Shown here piece by piece: positions 26,087 through 38,622 of a stretch of DNA of 64,000 nt. Below the pieces are notes generated by a model, which was not told the DNA's origin, did not search any database, and was given only the letters and a program-made list of their open reading frames with translations. A program made the position numbers and the translations under genes. Origin of the DNA: Isoetes taiwanensis (lineage: Eukaryota; Streptophyta; Lycopodiopsida; Isoetales; Isoetaceae). Positions within the stretch are counted from its first letter, which is position 1, and each line of letters starts with the position of its first letter. Location: positions 9,876,081-9,940,080 of the forward strand of contig JAJEKV010000047.1 in assembly GCA_021234155.1 (NCBI GenBank), written 5' to 3'.

Positions 26087-26204
26087 GGTAGCAATGCCAC
26101 GCAGGCAACCGCGCCCGCGACCCGTCCGGCCACGTCAGGCGAACCCGCTTGGCCTGACAAGTTAGTTTCGGGGGCCAATAAAGTGGGCGTTCTAGATATG
26201 GTGA

Positions 26205-27390
26205 CCAAATTGCGCTTACCTCTAACCCTTGAGGAAAGGTGTTATGCATCTAATTCGGGCATATAGAGAGATATTGGCCATCTCTTACAATTCCTTTTCG
26301 AAGATGTTTGAAAAATTACTATCACTAATGATGGTAGGTGGGGATGTGTTAATGGTAAAATAGGAATACTTTTTTGTTTGGCTATTAATGATTTAATATG
26401 TAATTATTTTAATATAAAGAAAGGCTAATCCCCTTTTCTTTAAGGAAAAGGGGGGAAATAGTTTGGCTAATCCTAAAAAAATAATGGAGTACTTGTTTTA
26501 GCTATGGCTATTTTTTATTTTTTTAAAATAAATCTCCCTTCATAAAATTCGCCGCAAAAATTGTCTAGACCCCCTAAAAAATTGCCATTTGGCTATTAAT
26601 AGCCACTAATTTTTTCCATGATTGACATGTTCCAAACAAGACAATTGGAATAAGTAAAACCTTGTCTCTAGCATTGCAATGTAAAAGTCAAGTTCTACAC
26701 ATTTTCAATCTTTTCCATAATCATGCCATTGTCCATGTGGTTGTCCATGTGTTCGTATTATCATTATTTATTAGCCCTTTAAGGTGTTGTTTTTTGTGTT
26801 AAATTAAATTAGTAGTTGTTAAGCAGTTGTTAAGCATATCTCGGAATTGCGAAATATGTAGCCACACCATCTTGTTGAGACATAATTGCTTATAAGATGT
26901 GCATAAGATATTAGTATAAACATTGTTGGAGTTTTAATTGTAATGGTCATTAACTGCAAGCAAGGATGATGTATATGCAAGTGGGATTTTAGAGTCTGAC
27001 AATGGAAACCTACGAACCAAATAGAGTGTGGGTCTAACAAATGCAAAAGGTTGAAGATGCACCCTATACGAAGGAACTTATTGACTGGAAAATAATGACC
27101 TATTGATTCCATGCAAAATTAAGACCTATTGATTCCATGTAGCGTTCCTAATCGACATGCCCTTAACCAACTGGGCAAAAACGTCTAGATGTTTATGAGT
27201 AGTCACTTCTATCCATTTATGCCAGTGTCTTGGGAACGGGACACCAAGATCCATTCGAGTGGTCTCCATGGGTCCGTTACATACAATCAACATGACAATT
27301 TGTGGAAATAAATTTTGTTCTAAATTTTGTTCTAAATTTTGTTCTAAAGCCACAACAGTAAGTCAAATTTACATCTATTAACTTGATTTA
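26205..27390. other. AT-rich region, no gene recognised
   Basis: Low-complexity AT-rich DNA with a triplicate AAATTTTGTTCT (about 27305-27345). The minus-strand frame 27353-27126 contains a triple EQNL repeat caused by that triplication and is not recognisable as a family. Confidence 0.4.
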
Positions 27391-27407
27391 GAATCGCATC
27401 GATCCGA

Positions 27408-27490
27408 GCCATCGGATCGCCATTCTAGGGAGGGACGAGCCACTATATAAGGCTCTTTCTCCTTCAGCACCGGTTATCGGCGTCTTCTCA
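27408..27490 (+). promoter_or_regulatory. TATA-containing promoter-like repeat, copy 1
   Basis: CCACTATATAAGGCTC is followed by a CT-rich leader-like stretch (CTTTCTCCTTCAGCACC). It is nearly identical to the copy at about 32795-32875. The strong TATA box plus pyrimidine-rich tract resembles a plant core promoter on the plus strand. Confidence 0.5.
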
Positions 27491-30400
27491 CAGCAGCTTC
27501 CTTCCTTCTCCGAGCTGCTTTCTTCCTTCTCGTAGCTTCCCTCCCTTCCTGCCCATCTCTTTCCTTTTCCTTTGCTTCCCTTTCTACCCACCTGATTTTC
27601 TTCAAGCAGTACTGTTCGGGTTGGCTTCTTCGCCATCTCTTATATGGACATCCTCACGGTGATCTTTTAGACCAATTTTCTCTACGCCCTCCTCTGGAGG
27701 CAACACACACTCTACCGATGCTTTCTCTCTGTTTGCAAATTCTACGTAGCTTCTTTATGCTTGCAAATTCTATTAAACTTTTCTATATGTTTGAGTATAT
27801 GCATCTTTGGGGAGGGCGAGGTTCGCATGCTTTGGAGGACCATCAGGTTGTATAACAGATTGGGTTGATTTTCATATTGGACAATTTGATTTTGATTGCG
27901 AGCTTATCGATGGGTTGGTTTGATTACAAGCTTGATTTGCGGTTCTGTGGCTTTGGTCTTTATGTCATGGTTTCCTTGCATGTAGCATCGGAGTGTTTGC
28001 GTGCGGGGGGAAGAAATTTCATCGGACGGCCCGGATCTCCTCTTTGTGTTCTTGAAATCTACGGTCGGTTTTGCATGCTTCAGATGTCGCTCCTTCTTCA
28101 TGTCGCGTTGCATGCCTCTGAGTCGCCTCCTCCTTGGATTTCCTCCATGGCGTTCCCATTTGGTTCAAATTTTGGCTCGAAGCTTTGTAACCGGTTTTTA
28201 TTTTTGCAGATTGCGTGGTACCAGGTTCTTGTCTCTAATTCACACCAGACTAATCTTCTTCTCTCCACCTTGGGCTCACGATCTTGCATGCACTCTCATC
28301 CCCCTACCCTGGGATCATAGCTTGGCGCCAATCCTGTACGTTTCAGCGCTGTCTCAATCCGGATTCATGGCTCTCCTAACCAATTGATTGCTTCCTCGCC
28401 TCAGACCTCTCTGCTAATCACGCTTGGTTTCTCAGAAACAATCGGCTTCTCCTTTTGCCTTCTGGCTCCCTCCTTTTGCCTTCCGGCCTGGCCGCCGCCC
28501 TTCTCTCGTGGGAAGCTCCTGCCCACATGGTCAGGCCACGTGGTAGCAGGGTAATCCTGCCGGCTTAGCTCCGGTGGCCCAGGTGTCAACACTCCCGGAA
28601 GAACAGATCGGTGGCATCCCCGATTTAAGGGGTGCTCACCTTTTCAAAGCACCATGGTTTTATGCACCATTACGTTTCTAACCTTAAACAATTACGTTTA
28701 TTTTACGTTTATGGTTTTACCTTAAGGTGTATATTACGTTTATAAACCATGGTTTTACATTGATAGAGCCACACCTTTGATTTAGTCAGCAAGTCTTAGA
28801 CCGCACATTTACCTATACACGGGTATGCCATTTTTTCTACCTTTGCTCGTTATGAACCCACTTGGTTGTAGGCATATCTATCTGCAGACTCACACCACAG
28901 ACTTTTGCAGCTCAAACTCTGTTACACAACTTGAACGCCTTCAGTTTCTACATGGTCATTTATCGCCATTTCCATAGGGAGCAAGTTAATAGTCAGTGCC
29001 CATATCCTCTAGGTCGTGGCGATTATAGAAACCCCTGGCCCAAAGGCCACATTCCTGGATCTTCAGCTGGATTTGTTGCACCACTACCACCTATTTAACC
29101 ACTACTCACCTAGTTTTGTCTTTTTCAACCTCTAACTTACATTGTTGTTTTTTGTGTATTTTGACACAACCAGGAAATGGAACCAATGCCTAGGAATAAA
29201 TTGTTACAAGTCTTGCTCTGCATTCCGACACACTTATATTTGTCGCTTCTAATTATCATCTGGATGACGTTTTCTTGCCTGACATTTGTTATCCTGTGCC
29301 ACTATCATTTTCATTTCAATCTCAACTCTTACATTATTTGTGGCTTTTCACCTTTAGAGTGCTTTTTGCTCCCTTATAGTTGCTACCCTTCACTTTTGTA
29401 GCCTATGTTGCCATCCCCATCTCCGGCCTGTGCCTTTCTCCATGCCCCTGATACGACTGGCTTGTTCCTTTCTTCCCTTTATTGATTTACCTTAGAGCTT
29501 CCATTCACCGCTTATCCCGCCTAATTCGTTATTCTTCTTATTTTTATTTTCTACCCTTGGGGCTTCACTTATTGATGATTGTTTTTTGACACATACGATC
29601 TCTTTTTTGCCTTGGATGGTTTTTCTGCACATCTTTCTGGTCTGCCTTCTACTTATTCAAGATATTGTTTCGTACATGATTTGCGTTTGCTACCTTTCTT
29701 TCAGTTGGGGGTTTCTCTGGGTCGGTACATGCTACTTACCCATCTGTAACTACATACCATTCCCTTAGCTTTAACAAGTTTATTCTAGGCTTTTGTTCCA
29801 GAGGATTTGTCATGGAATTTGGTTACATAGATACCCGGCATCACTGTTATTCGAACCTTTGTTCATGGGGCTTGAATTGTCTTTGCATTTCATTGGGTGC
29901 TCGAGATCTCACCATTCACCGCTTATTGGCATCCTTTTTATTCTATTATCTCCAGCTCATTTCCAAACATTCATTTGACCCCTTCTTATCTACGTCCCTC
30001 TTGCTTCTCTAATGTTGATCCTCTAGTTGACACCCTATGTTTCTCAACCCATTATATTAATGCATCTATTTCACTCTTTTGGATTTATTGTGGTATTTTT
30101 CTATTTAACGCGTATCTTTATTTTTCAGTCTTTAGCTTGTGGGTTTGTATCCTCCACCTCTCTAATCCAAGATATTTAGGGTTTGCAATTGGGACTTGAT
30201 TCTCTGCTTAGTCTGCTTGCTACCTTATCTGACTCATTTGGTCCTACTCAATTTGCTGATATTTTTTTGGGATTTTGCGGCCTCATTTATTGTCGGGCAT
30301 TCATCTGTTCTAACCCGTGGTTTGCCTACAATTGTTATTTGTAAATTTATCATGCCAGGACATTTTTTTTTTTTAGAACCTCGTTTTCGCGATTTTAGTA

Positions 30401-32138
30401 ACAGAGATTTTGTTGTTGGGATGGGTGTTTCAATTTCTGGGGTTTATATTTTGTATTGGATTTTATCAGCACACATCTTTAAATCTTTAATTTGAGGCTC
30501 ATCTTGTTTAATGATTGTTAAATCTTGTTCTAAGCTTGTTTGAGTATCTTCGACGGAGGGCTATGCTCTTGCAATACTATTTTCGTTGTTTCTGCTGAGT
30601 CCCATGTTACCTATGCAATTATATACCATTTCCTTAGCTAACAATTTATTCTAGACTATTGTTTAAGGGGATTTGTCATGCAATTGGATTAGGTGCCAAT
30701 TTTTCCTTATTCCATTTGTCTCGGTAACCAGAACACTTTATATGCGGGGATTTTTACGTTCTTAGGGAACCTTGAAGGTGCGCATGAGGTAATTTATTGT
30801 TTGTTGATTTCATTTGGACAGGGACTTTTTTACGCTCCTTTTTGCTAAACTTGTTTGGGATACATTTGATAGCCGTTACAATACGTTGTGGGTTCATTAT
30901 GTCATTTGGGTGATTTCTCCGTATTGTTCTTCCGTAGTTCCAATTTTTGATGCTATTGACATGGGTTGTATGTGGCAACTTTGAGCGACATGTATGGTGG
31001 ACCTTATGGACATTGAGTCTTCTTTTTCTTTGATGAGCTTCATCGAATATTTTCTTCGTTCTTTGCTTGCCTAGTTCTTGGTTCCTCTATTCTGGGTCTC
31101 ATAGTGCTTCTCTTTGGGAGCTATATTTGGCTTTTTCACATGTTGCATTGCATACTTCTTTTACACATTTTCTATTGGTTTACAGTCATTGGCTCTATCT
31201 CAAATTTGTTTCTACACCACTTTTCCATATATGCATGTATTGGGTTGTCATTTTTTGGCATTAGGATTTGCAAGTGGATTTGTCTAGTATCTGTTTACAT
31301 TTTGGTGTGAGTTCTTGTTCTGTTTTGCTAACCTTTGGTGGGACATTTTGCTTCATACTTGGGTTTAAAGCATTTCCTTTGTTGTCCTGGTACTTTTGAC
31401 CGCTTGATATGTTATGTTATGGATTTGTCATCTCTAGATATACCCATTTATTTGTCCGGAGTAAGTTTTTTAATGTTTATCACGAGTTGCCTTATTTTGT
31501 TTTTCGATTTGCATGCTATAATTTTCCACTTGACATTATGTAATTGTTGTGTTCCCATTACCCATTTCATCCCGTGGTTATTGGACTCACCTCGTTACTC
31601 CCCCCCGAACCTTGGCGCTCTCAACCTCCATCTCCTCGATATCCTTGGCCGTTTTGACCTCCATCTCTTCCTTTTCCTTCGCCATAACCTCACCTTTGAC
31701 TACTTACGCCTCATTTTTGTTTTTCGTTGGGATCCGACTAACTTTCGTCGTAATTTCCTTCTTGACCTTCCTTTTGACTGGTACTAACATGCCTCCATCC
31801 TCTTCCTCCATCTCGTCTCTCGTTTGCCAGAGTATGTTTCCTATTGGGGCCCTTATTTATGGCTTTATGCATATGGTATTATTTGTCTTCTGACATCACC
31901 ACACTTGGATCATCTTCCTTTTTTCTTGATAGGGAGTATCTTACGTGGAACATTGTATACAAGGTGTTATATTGGGCACATTCTCATTTTGTGCATGGTG
32001 CTGGTTTTGCGTGATTCTAGTTCTCTCGAGCAATCCATTTCTAACTGTCTATTGAGGGTTTTTGCACTTGTAGTAGATCTTTTTTCTATTTGGTACGATC
32101 ATTATTGGCATCTTTGCTATTTGGCTTTATCTCGATAG

Positions 32139-32470
32139 GATGCATGTTGCGTTTGGCACGGCATTCAGATTTTTCAGCATGGGTTTCTATTGGATTATCT
32201 CTCATTTTTATGCTTTTCTTTATCTAGATGTGGGGTGTCCTACGTTGTTGTCCACAAGGTGTTCTATTGGCTACATTCTAATTTTGTGCATGGTGTTGCT
32301 ATTTCACTTTATCTGGATATGATGCATATTGCGTTTGGCACCACATTGAGATTTTGCGACATGGGTTTCTATTTGATCATTTTTCCTTTTTCTGCTTCTC
32401 GTTATCTAGATGTGGCGTGTCTTACGTTGTTGTACACGAGGTGTTATATTGGGCACATTCGAATGGCCAC
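32139..32470. repeat. 182-base tandem duplication in the T-rich unit
   Basis: GATGCATRTTGCGTTTGGCAC starts at 32139 and again at 32321. Both copies run through ATGGGTTTCTATT and TATCTAGATGTGG to AGGTGTTnTATTGG. An older partial copy lies near 31957-32010. Confidence 0.8.
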
Positions 32471-33021
32471 TTTTAGTTTGTTTCATGTTCTTGACGTTCT
32501 TTTTTATGGTTTTACATTGATGCTTATCTTCGGCTTGGACCCGTCTCTCTCTATGGTAATGCGCGTTACGCGCGTCGCGGCGGGCTTTTTTCGCGGAGGT
32601 TTCCACATGATGCGGCTTCGTGCTCCGCGGTATTTGGCGTTCCTCGTCTTCTCACTCTCGCTGCGTGCTTCGTGACCCGTCTCAATATTTGGAGGTTTTA
32701 GCGGCGGTTGGGCTTGTAGTTAGGAAGTTCTCTCGGTAGTCGGCGGTTTTGTGTCTATCGCGAGTCCCTTCCCGAATCGCGCTCGATCCGAACCATCGGA
32801 TCGCCATTACGGGGGGAGGGGCGAGCCACTATATAAGGCTCTTTCTCCTTCAGCACCGGTTATCGGCGTCTTCTCCGCAGCCCGACTTCCTTCCTTCTCA
32901 GAAGCTTCCCCCCCTCCATACACTTTCGGGGGGACCGCGTCTGTTCAGGTTGTTCACTTTGCATTTACTATAATAATGTTTTTTGCATCACTATCATGTC
33001 ATTTTTCATATGTTGTTTTTA

Positions 33022-33230
33022 TTTCCACCTTGAGGGTGATGCTATTTATTTCCACCTTGAGGGTGATGCTATTTTTTTCCACCTTGAGGGTGATGCTATT
33101 TTTTCCACCTTGAGGGTGATGCTATTTTTTTCCACCTTGAGGGTGATGCTATTTATTTCCACCTTGAGGGTGACGCATACTTAATTTCCACCCGCTGGGT
33201 GATGCGTTTTCACCTTCTGGGTGCTGATTT
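33022..33230. repeat. Minisatellite CCACCTTGAGGGTGATGCTAT
   Basis: Six nearly perfect copies of a 25-27-base unit (TTTCCACCTTGAGGGTGATG plus CTATTT) with differing T-tract length are followed by two diverged copies (CCACCCGCTGGGTGATGCG, CACCTTCTGGGTGCTG). Each unit contains the inverted motif CACCTTGAGGGTG, so each can form a small hairpin. Confidence 0.9.
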
Positions 33231-33830
33231 TTATGTTCTAATTTGCTCTTCTTTGCAGGGGTTGGTTGTGCGGCTTGCCTTGTCCATGCCATGCATGTTA
33301 GTTCTTTCTAACCATTTACGGGTATTTTAGGGTTCTTTTGAGTTCTTTGCCGCGGGTTTTTTGCGGTCGTTTGGGGATCCTGCTTTTTCGACTTCGCCAT
33401 CGACATGTCTCCTTTCGTCTCTCCCGGCTTCCGCCATCTTACGGGGTCTTGCTCGATTTGTGTTCGCCCGGCACATCATCTTTTTTTAGGTTCTCGGGCA
33501 ACACATTCCTGGGCTTACGCCGTCCTCTGGGGTCCCGCTATCTTTGGGTTCGCCGTCCCTCCATCTTCTTGGTTTTCGGGCATCACATTCAAGGTTGTTG
33601 GCGACCATTTCTCATTAGGGTTTTCCTCGAAAACCCGAAAGGGCGGGGTTTTTTTTATCCCGGTGAGAAGTTGTCGCCATTGCCCTTCTATGTTGCCTGT
33701 GCACATTTCTTTTTATGGGGTAGTCCGATATTGTTCCTATGGTCGGCTACCCCTCTCTATTCGTCAAACCATTGTATACTGCTGCTGTGATCGGCCAGTT
33801 TTGTGTCTATCGCGAGTCCCTTCCCAGAAC

Positions 33831-34379
33831 AGGTCTTTTCATTGCTCCATGACTTTGTAATTAATAATCATACAAAGGTACTAAATTCTGTAAAAGCTAT
33901 TCAAGCAATTGATGATGCAAAAAGTTTTGCCTTCAAATCTTTGAACTTGGCACCTATCCAAAAAGCAAAGAATATCATTTTCAAGCATCTCACTCTTGAT
34001 TCAGCTCTCATGTTAAAACAACTTTTGCCTCTTTACCATCAACTGCAAAAGGCATCAAATTTGAAATGATGAACTGTAAATCCATATTACCTAAACCTTA
34101 AAGCCGAAAACCTCATATACAAGTTTAATAGATTTTTTTTTTTCGGGCATAGCTATTGCAATGGCATTCCTCCTACTTGCATTTCCAGCTCCAATTGAGA
34201 ATGTTGTTTTATTGGATGTTCCATCACCACTTACTCCATGATCTACATCATCTTCAAAAGCCCTTTCAAGAGTGTCAAGGGAATTTAGATTGACTCCTTT
34301 CACCATATGCATGATATACCTTGCTGCTTCTATCAAATCTATAGTAGGCAATTGTGCCTCTTAAATTTATTGGTTTTAT
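33831..34379. other. Spacer before the HARBI1 copy, possible element-associated frame
   Basis: A plus-strand frame of 88 codons (33803-34069) is lysine- and leucine-rich but not recognised. A minus-strand frame (34351-34091) follows the transposase and may be its decayed tail. Support is weak. Confidence 0.2.
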
Positions 34380-35577
34380 TGACAAGCTTAGCGTATTTTT
34401 TTTGTTAACTTCTTATCCTCAATTAATTTTCCCATTTCCTTTGTGGCTTCATCAAAGATCATAAAGCACAAGACATGCAGAAACCGTAGTTGGTATATTA
34501 TCAAGCATGATGTCCATTCGTTTTAACATAATCCTGCACCTAGCCTTCAGTTCGTCAAATGTGGCACTCAATAGGCATTCTTGTGATGTTTGAATGTAGT
34601 TCCAATTGGATTCCACGTCAATAAGGCCATCCATGTGACCCTTGTAGGGAGACAACATTCATGGTCGTGGTGGATAAGCTACGTCTCCAACCAGTCAATA
34701 AGTTCCAAAACTGTCCACTAGTTATCTTTTGCCTAGCTTTAGATTGTTTAAAGAGCTTCCAGTCATGGATGTTCCTGCCCAACCTACATCGTAATCCCAA
34801 AGAGAGCAATCAAACCCAACAATTGCTTGCAATAAAATTGAATGAAACCATTTTCTATTGAAATAGTCTTGTTTGAGAGGGTGCAATGACCAATAAATGG
34901 CTGCCATCTACAGCTCCCACAACGTAAGGAATGCCTCTCATCTTCTCAAAACCTCTTGCAAGCTGGTCCATTCTGTCAATTAAAGGACACCTTATACTGA
35001 TGGGTTCCAAATGTTCCTTAGAGAAGCACAATATTCAACAATGGCCTTTTGCACAATTGTATATCCTGTATAAGTGTCTCCTATATCCTTCAAAGTATTT
35101 CCCGTAGCTCACCTGGTCAAGGCCATAGCCACTTTTTTTTGCACGGGCACAACAAATTGCATAGGCAGATCCTCTCCTCAAAAAAGGCCGTAACACATTA
35201 CACAAGTCATGGAATGTAGGCTTTGATACTCTGATATGTTTATTGAACATGAAGTCATTGAAAAATTGCATTTGTGTTACTTCTATGAAACTTTCTGGTC
35301 TGTTGTAAGACCAGAGTTCTACTTACCATTCCATTCTACCATCAAATTTCTCATGACATTGTACCCAAGGCAACAATGATAGAGCACTCACATTTGAAGC
35401 TTGATCAAGATAAACCAGGAACCAGTAGAGCATCATCACAATGAACACAACTTGATTCCTCTTCATAATTTGCCCGTAGCCCAAATTCTCTTCTAGATGT
35501 GCATTATGAAGGCACCAAGCGGAAATCAAATTCTGCTGAACAATGGATCCTTGCAAAAAAGAACGGTAGATGAACAA
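34380..35577 (-). pseudogene. HARBI1-like (PIF/Harbinger) nuclease, frameshifted
   Basis: Blocks in order on the minus strand: 35577-35323 (N-terminal, unrecognised); 35271-35170 with FNKHIRVSKPTFHDLCNVLR; about 35030-34900 with RMDQLARGFEKMRGIPYVV and GAVDGSH holding the first catalytic Asp; 34890-34790 with KQDYFNRKWFHSILLQAIV and WDYDVGWAG plus HDW in a shifted frame (second Asp); and 34650-34450 with PYKGHMDGLIDVESNWNY and LKARCRIMLKRMDIMLDNIP, the usual C-terminal end. At least three frameshifts separate these blocks. PIF/Harbinger transposases usually need a Myb-like partner, not seen here. Confidence 0.85.
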
Positions 35578-36052
35578 TGCAAAAACATGTGTTGTGCCGA
35601 AATGGAAGCCACATCATCACCTAAAACGACCTATAGTAGAATCTCGGTCTAAATAGATAGTACCTGTACACTTAGACTCCGCCTTTTATTCGTCGGGTCT
35701 AGAGAAACTTTCAACCTCATAGGAATCCAGATGAAGAAGTCAATATGATATCGTGCAAAAATGTAGCAAATCTTTGCAGCTAGAGATCGAGGCTTGGACC
35801 TTTATGACTACATCTATACAAGTCAACATGCTTCATATGACAAGTAATTGAGTCCCGATCCGAAGGATTGTGAAGGTAGCCCTCAAGATAACCATCAATC
35901 TATAACAACAAGCAAAACAACAAGCAAATGGATGTCTTATGCCTCTTGAGTGAGCGCCTTATGCCCATATAATTATTGTGGGGAACTACATAACCATTGT
36001 CTTATGCGCACATAATTAATGTGGGGATCCACATGTCCATTATTGGTTGTAC
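35578..36052. other. No gene seen
   Basis: Mixed-composition spacer between the HARBI1 relic and the LINE tail. A partial tandem-like pair ('GCGCCTTATGCCCATATAATTA' type wording shortened: CTTATGCSCAYATAATTA near 35955 and 36001) is the only structure noticed. Confidence 0.35.
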
Positions 36053-37012
36053 TAATAATAATAATAATAATAATAATATTTTATTAACGTCCACAGAAGC
36101 CCTTGAGCTATGGGACAAACATGCCGAATACAAATCAAAGAGTATTGGTAGACTTAAAATATCAACCAGATTCGGCACCCTCTAGGATTTCACGAATATA
36201 CTTGCATATATGAGGCAAAGTATCATGTTGATTAAAAAAATGCATTTAGAGGGATACTCGCAATTTATCATAGGGTATTTGATGCAAATACCATCATGTT
36301 TAACAAAGAAGTGATTAGCGTGTTTTTCAGTTTCAATGTCGGTACTGCAGGAGCAAATTCGTTGGACAACATCAATTTTCAGCCAATGACCATGTTCTAC
36401 CATCAACCTATGAGAGCTCATGCCATGCAAGCAATGGCACGCACCATAATGGCATAAATGTGGTTGTATCTTGTGTTCTCTAGTAGGGTTAAAATCTTTG
36501 ATGTAATGACCAACCTTTGCCTTGCTAGAAGAATCACCGTAGGCCAAGAAGGCTTTCTTTTTAAACCCATCAAGTTGACCATCAATAGACAATTTGAATT
36601 TTCCAAACCAATTGCACATCTCGATACCAACATGCTTTACCCTCTACTGCAAGCTATTTTGAAGCATCCAAAGCCGTTTTCACCAATGTACCATCACCGG
36701 TCTCACTCTTTCTCTGTAAATATTTTATTATCACGTACATAGCATGTATCTCTAGGGGGAAAGGCCCACTATCAAATAACATAATGTCATATGGTACAGT
36801 CCGCTTGACCTTCAAAGTTAATTGCATCCACGTCTTTTGCAGTGATTCCAGCTCACTCCATTTGGATTTACAAAGAGAGGGTCCCCATATCTCACTTGCA
36901 TATAAAGCTAATAGTAGCACTAATGGCTCAAAAATCTTTTTCCTGAACGGCCAAAAAGTAATATGTGCATATTTACTGCATAGAGAGCTTTTATAGCGGT
37001 TGGATCGATATC
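36053..37012 (-). pseudogene. LINE, 3' part (C-terminal region and tail)
   Basis: On the minus strand from 37012 the frame reads RYKSSLCSKYAHITF, then LLLALYASEIWGPSLCKSKW and ESLQKTWMQLTLKVK, the conserved region after the reverse transcriptase of plant LINEs. Next comes FKLSIDGQLDGFKKKAFLAYG with a C...C/H-type end (ICSCSTDIETEKHANHFF). The segment ends with GTTAATAAAATATT and an (ATT)n run at 36078-36053, typical of LINE 3' tails made of short repeats. The 5' part of the same LINE is at 61083-63130 on the same strand; the 24 kb between is the inserted LTR nest. Confidence 0.8.
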
Positions 37013-38608
37013 CGTGGACGTTCCGCCAAAGACAAGAGATCTGGTCCTAAGACGATATATGGTATGCTTGCCACGCCGCACGTACCGCCATCTCGACCGA
37101 CGTGTAATACGGCGTGTAGCCAAGCAGGTAGCACCCTAGGGGGCAACTTGCAAGGTGTGTACATTTATTAATGTGCACATTTACCCATGTGCACATTTAC
37201 CCAAGTGTACACATTTACCCATGTGGACACTTTATGCCACCTAGTTAATAAAGGCAAGTGGGCCACACCCAATTATCCCACATGCCTAAAGGGATAATTG
37301 GAAACCCTAGCCCTAACCCCTTGTCTATTTCAGTAAAGGAAACCCTAACTTGCTATTTTCGTTCATAGCATTTTAGGGCTCTGTTTTACTTGCTCTAGGA
37401 GCCAAACCCACCTCCCGGACTGCAATGCGGCGATGTAGCTCATTAGTTTCCCTTTCTAGCTTCATCTTCTAGCGGTTCAAAGGGATGGTCGAAGTTCGAG
37501 CGGGGGGAGCGAGCCAAGGATCAGGTATTTTGTCAATTTAATAGCCTAAACCGTCTCCCAGTCATTGAATCAGTAGGTTTAGCCTATTAAATTGCCCATA
37601 GCAGCCATTTAGATCCCCAGATATCAGCTCTAACTAAAGAACCTAACTTCATGATATAGATTAGATCTTGTTCTTTAGTTCTTCTGTGATGCGTATGGAT
37701 GATGTATCTCTGTGAACTCATTGTATTGGGAAGGGGGGTAGAGACCTTAAAGCCTGGTAGTTGATGCTCCTAGCTAGCCTCTTTAGCACACTGTAAATTC
37801 GGCCTGTGTACAAGAACCACACCTGTTTGTGGGTGAAGGGACCAGACTGGCTCATAAGGACGTTCATGTCCTGACTCATGAAAATGATCCTTATGGTGTG
37901 TAAGGCCTACCGGGGATTCCTGTGGACTAGGTCTAATGGCTTGCCACTGCGTGTGGGCAAGGCATGGGCTCGACAGTGATGCATCACTCTCCATTGGGTT
38001 CAAGTCGAATAAGGGCAGTGGCCCTCTAGTCGCCTTGAGTCAGCATGTAGATCTCTGGAGGGAGTGATCCCGACCTACCCCATCGGAACTGGGGAGATGC
38101 AACCCAGGAATAGCCCCTTTGGCTATGCATCCGGCGGGCTACAGTCAGGTCCTAACACTTTTCAACCTACTCTGCAAAGTGTGCACATAAGGGGCGGATG
38201 GAGTGGACTACCCTAAGCCATGTTCCTATGCCAGCCAAATCCGTTGTCATGAATTCTGTCTGCAATGACCTCTGGAGACCCAAGCCGTCAGTCATCCCCT
38301 CTGAGTCTGAGCCTTGGGTAGGATCGCCATATGTGATGTGCTGATCTTTGTCTATGCAGATATGTGATGAGCCATCCTTCGAGATGGCTAGGTGATGTTG
38401 ATGTTGTATACTGACATGTATGTTTACGCTTCCGCAGCTAGGTAGGCCCTGAGGGAGACAGGGTAAATGACCCCTTCATTCTTCCCACTGGAACTCATCA
38501 AGGTTGCAGTGATACGTGGAGGGCCCTGTATCAGTATGGAGCTGGTATGGGGGATGAACTCCTGTTTGTATACGGTGAGTGCACCGTATATGAGTAGGGG
38601 ACGTCATA
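37013..38608 (+). repeat. 5' LTR of element 1
   Basis: From about 37120 on it is nearly identical to 46168-47638. The first 110 bases differ strongly from the 3' LTR, and the terminal CA appears as TA at 38607-38608. Confidence 0.85.
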
Positions 38609-38609
38609 G

Positions 38610-38622
38610 TGGTATCAGAGCA
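38610..38622 (+). other. Primer binding site, initiator Met tRNA
   Basis: TGGTATCAGAGCA matches the complement of the 3' end of plant initiator methionine tRNA, one base after the LTR end. This is the standard position and sequence for gypsy and copia elements. Confidence 0.95.

Larger units (their letters stand above)
17179..26204. mobile_element. Mutator-like element (MULE) with transposase and ULP1-like protease
   Basis: A 9-kb unit is bounded by related inverted ends. The left end has TTCTAGATA (17185) and GGCTCCCGAAATTAACT (17207-17223). The reverse complement of the right end has TATCTAGA (26198-26191) and GGCCCCCGAAACTAACT (26176-26160), 15 of 17 bases equal and in the same order. Inside lie a plus-strand MULE transposase and a minus-strand ULP1-like cysteine protease. 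Two clusters of a 20-base imperfect palindrome occupy the GC-rich subterminal zones. MULEs carrying ULP1 genes are known from plants (the Kaonashi type). A 9-bp target duplication was not resolved, so exact ends are uncertain by some tens of bases. Confidence 0.8.
27391..33830. mobile_element. T-rich non-coding repeat unit with promoter-like direct repeats
   Basis: About 100 bases at 27391-27490 recur at 32768-32875 (ATCGGATCGCCATT, GCGAGCCACTATATAAGGCT after small changes, CTCCTTCAGCACCGG, TTATCGGCGTCTTCTC), each followed by a pyrimidine-rich CTTCCTTCTC tract. A second direct repeat, TTTTGTGTCTATCGCGAGTC plus CCTTCCC, lies at 32747-32773 and 33799-33825. Between them 5 kb are strongly T-rich on the plus strand without a credible protein. 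This looks like a non-autonomous LTR-type or transduced promoter-containing element, but the class is unresolved. Confidence 0.45.

Noticed and set aside
27865-32675. Several 100-160-codon plus-strand frames rich in F, L and Y
   Set aside because: They arise from T-rich composition (TTT, TTG, TAT codons), overlap in several frames and show no conserved motif.
36053-36078. (TAA)n microsatellite as an independent feature
   Set aside because: Better explained as the 3' tail of the LINE, which ends exactly there.
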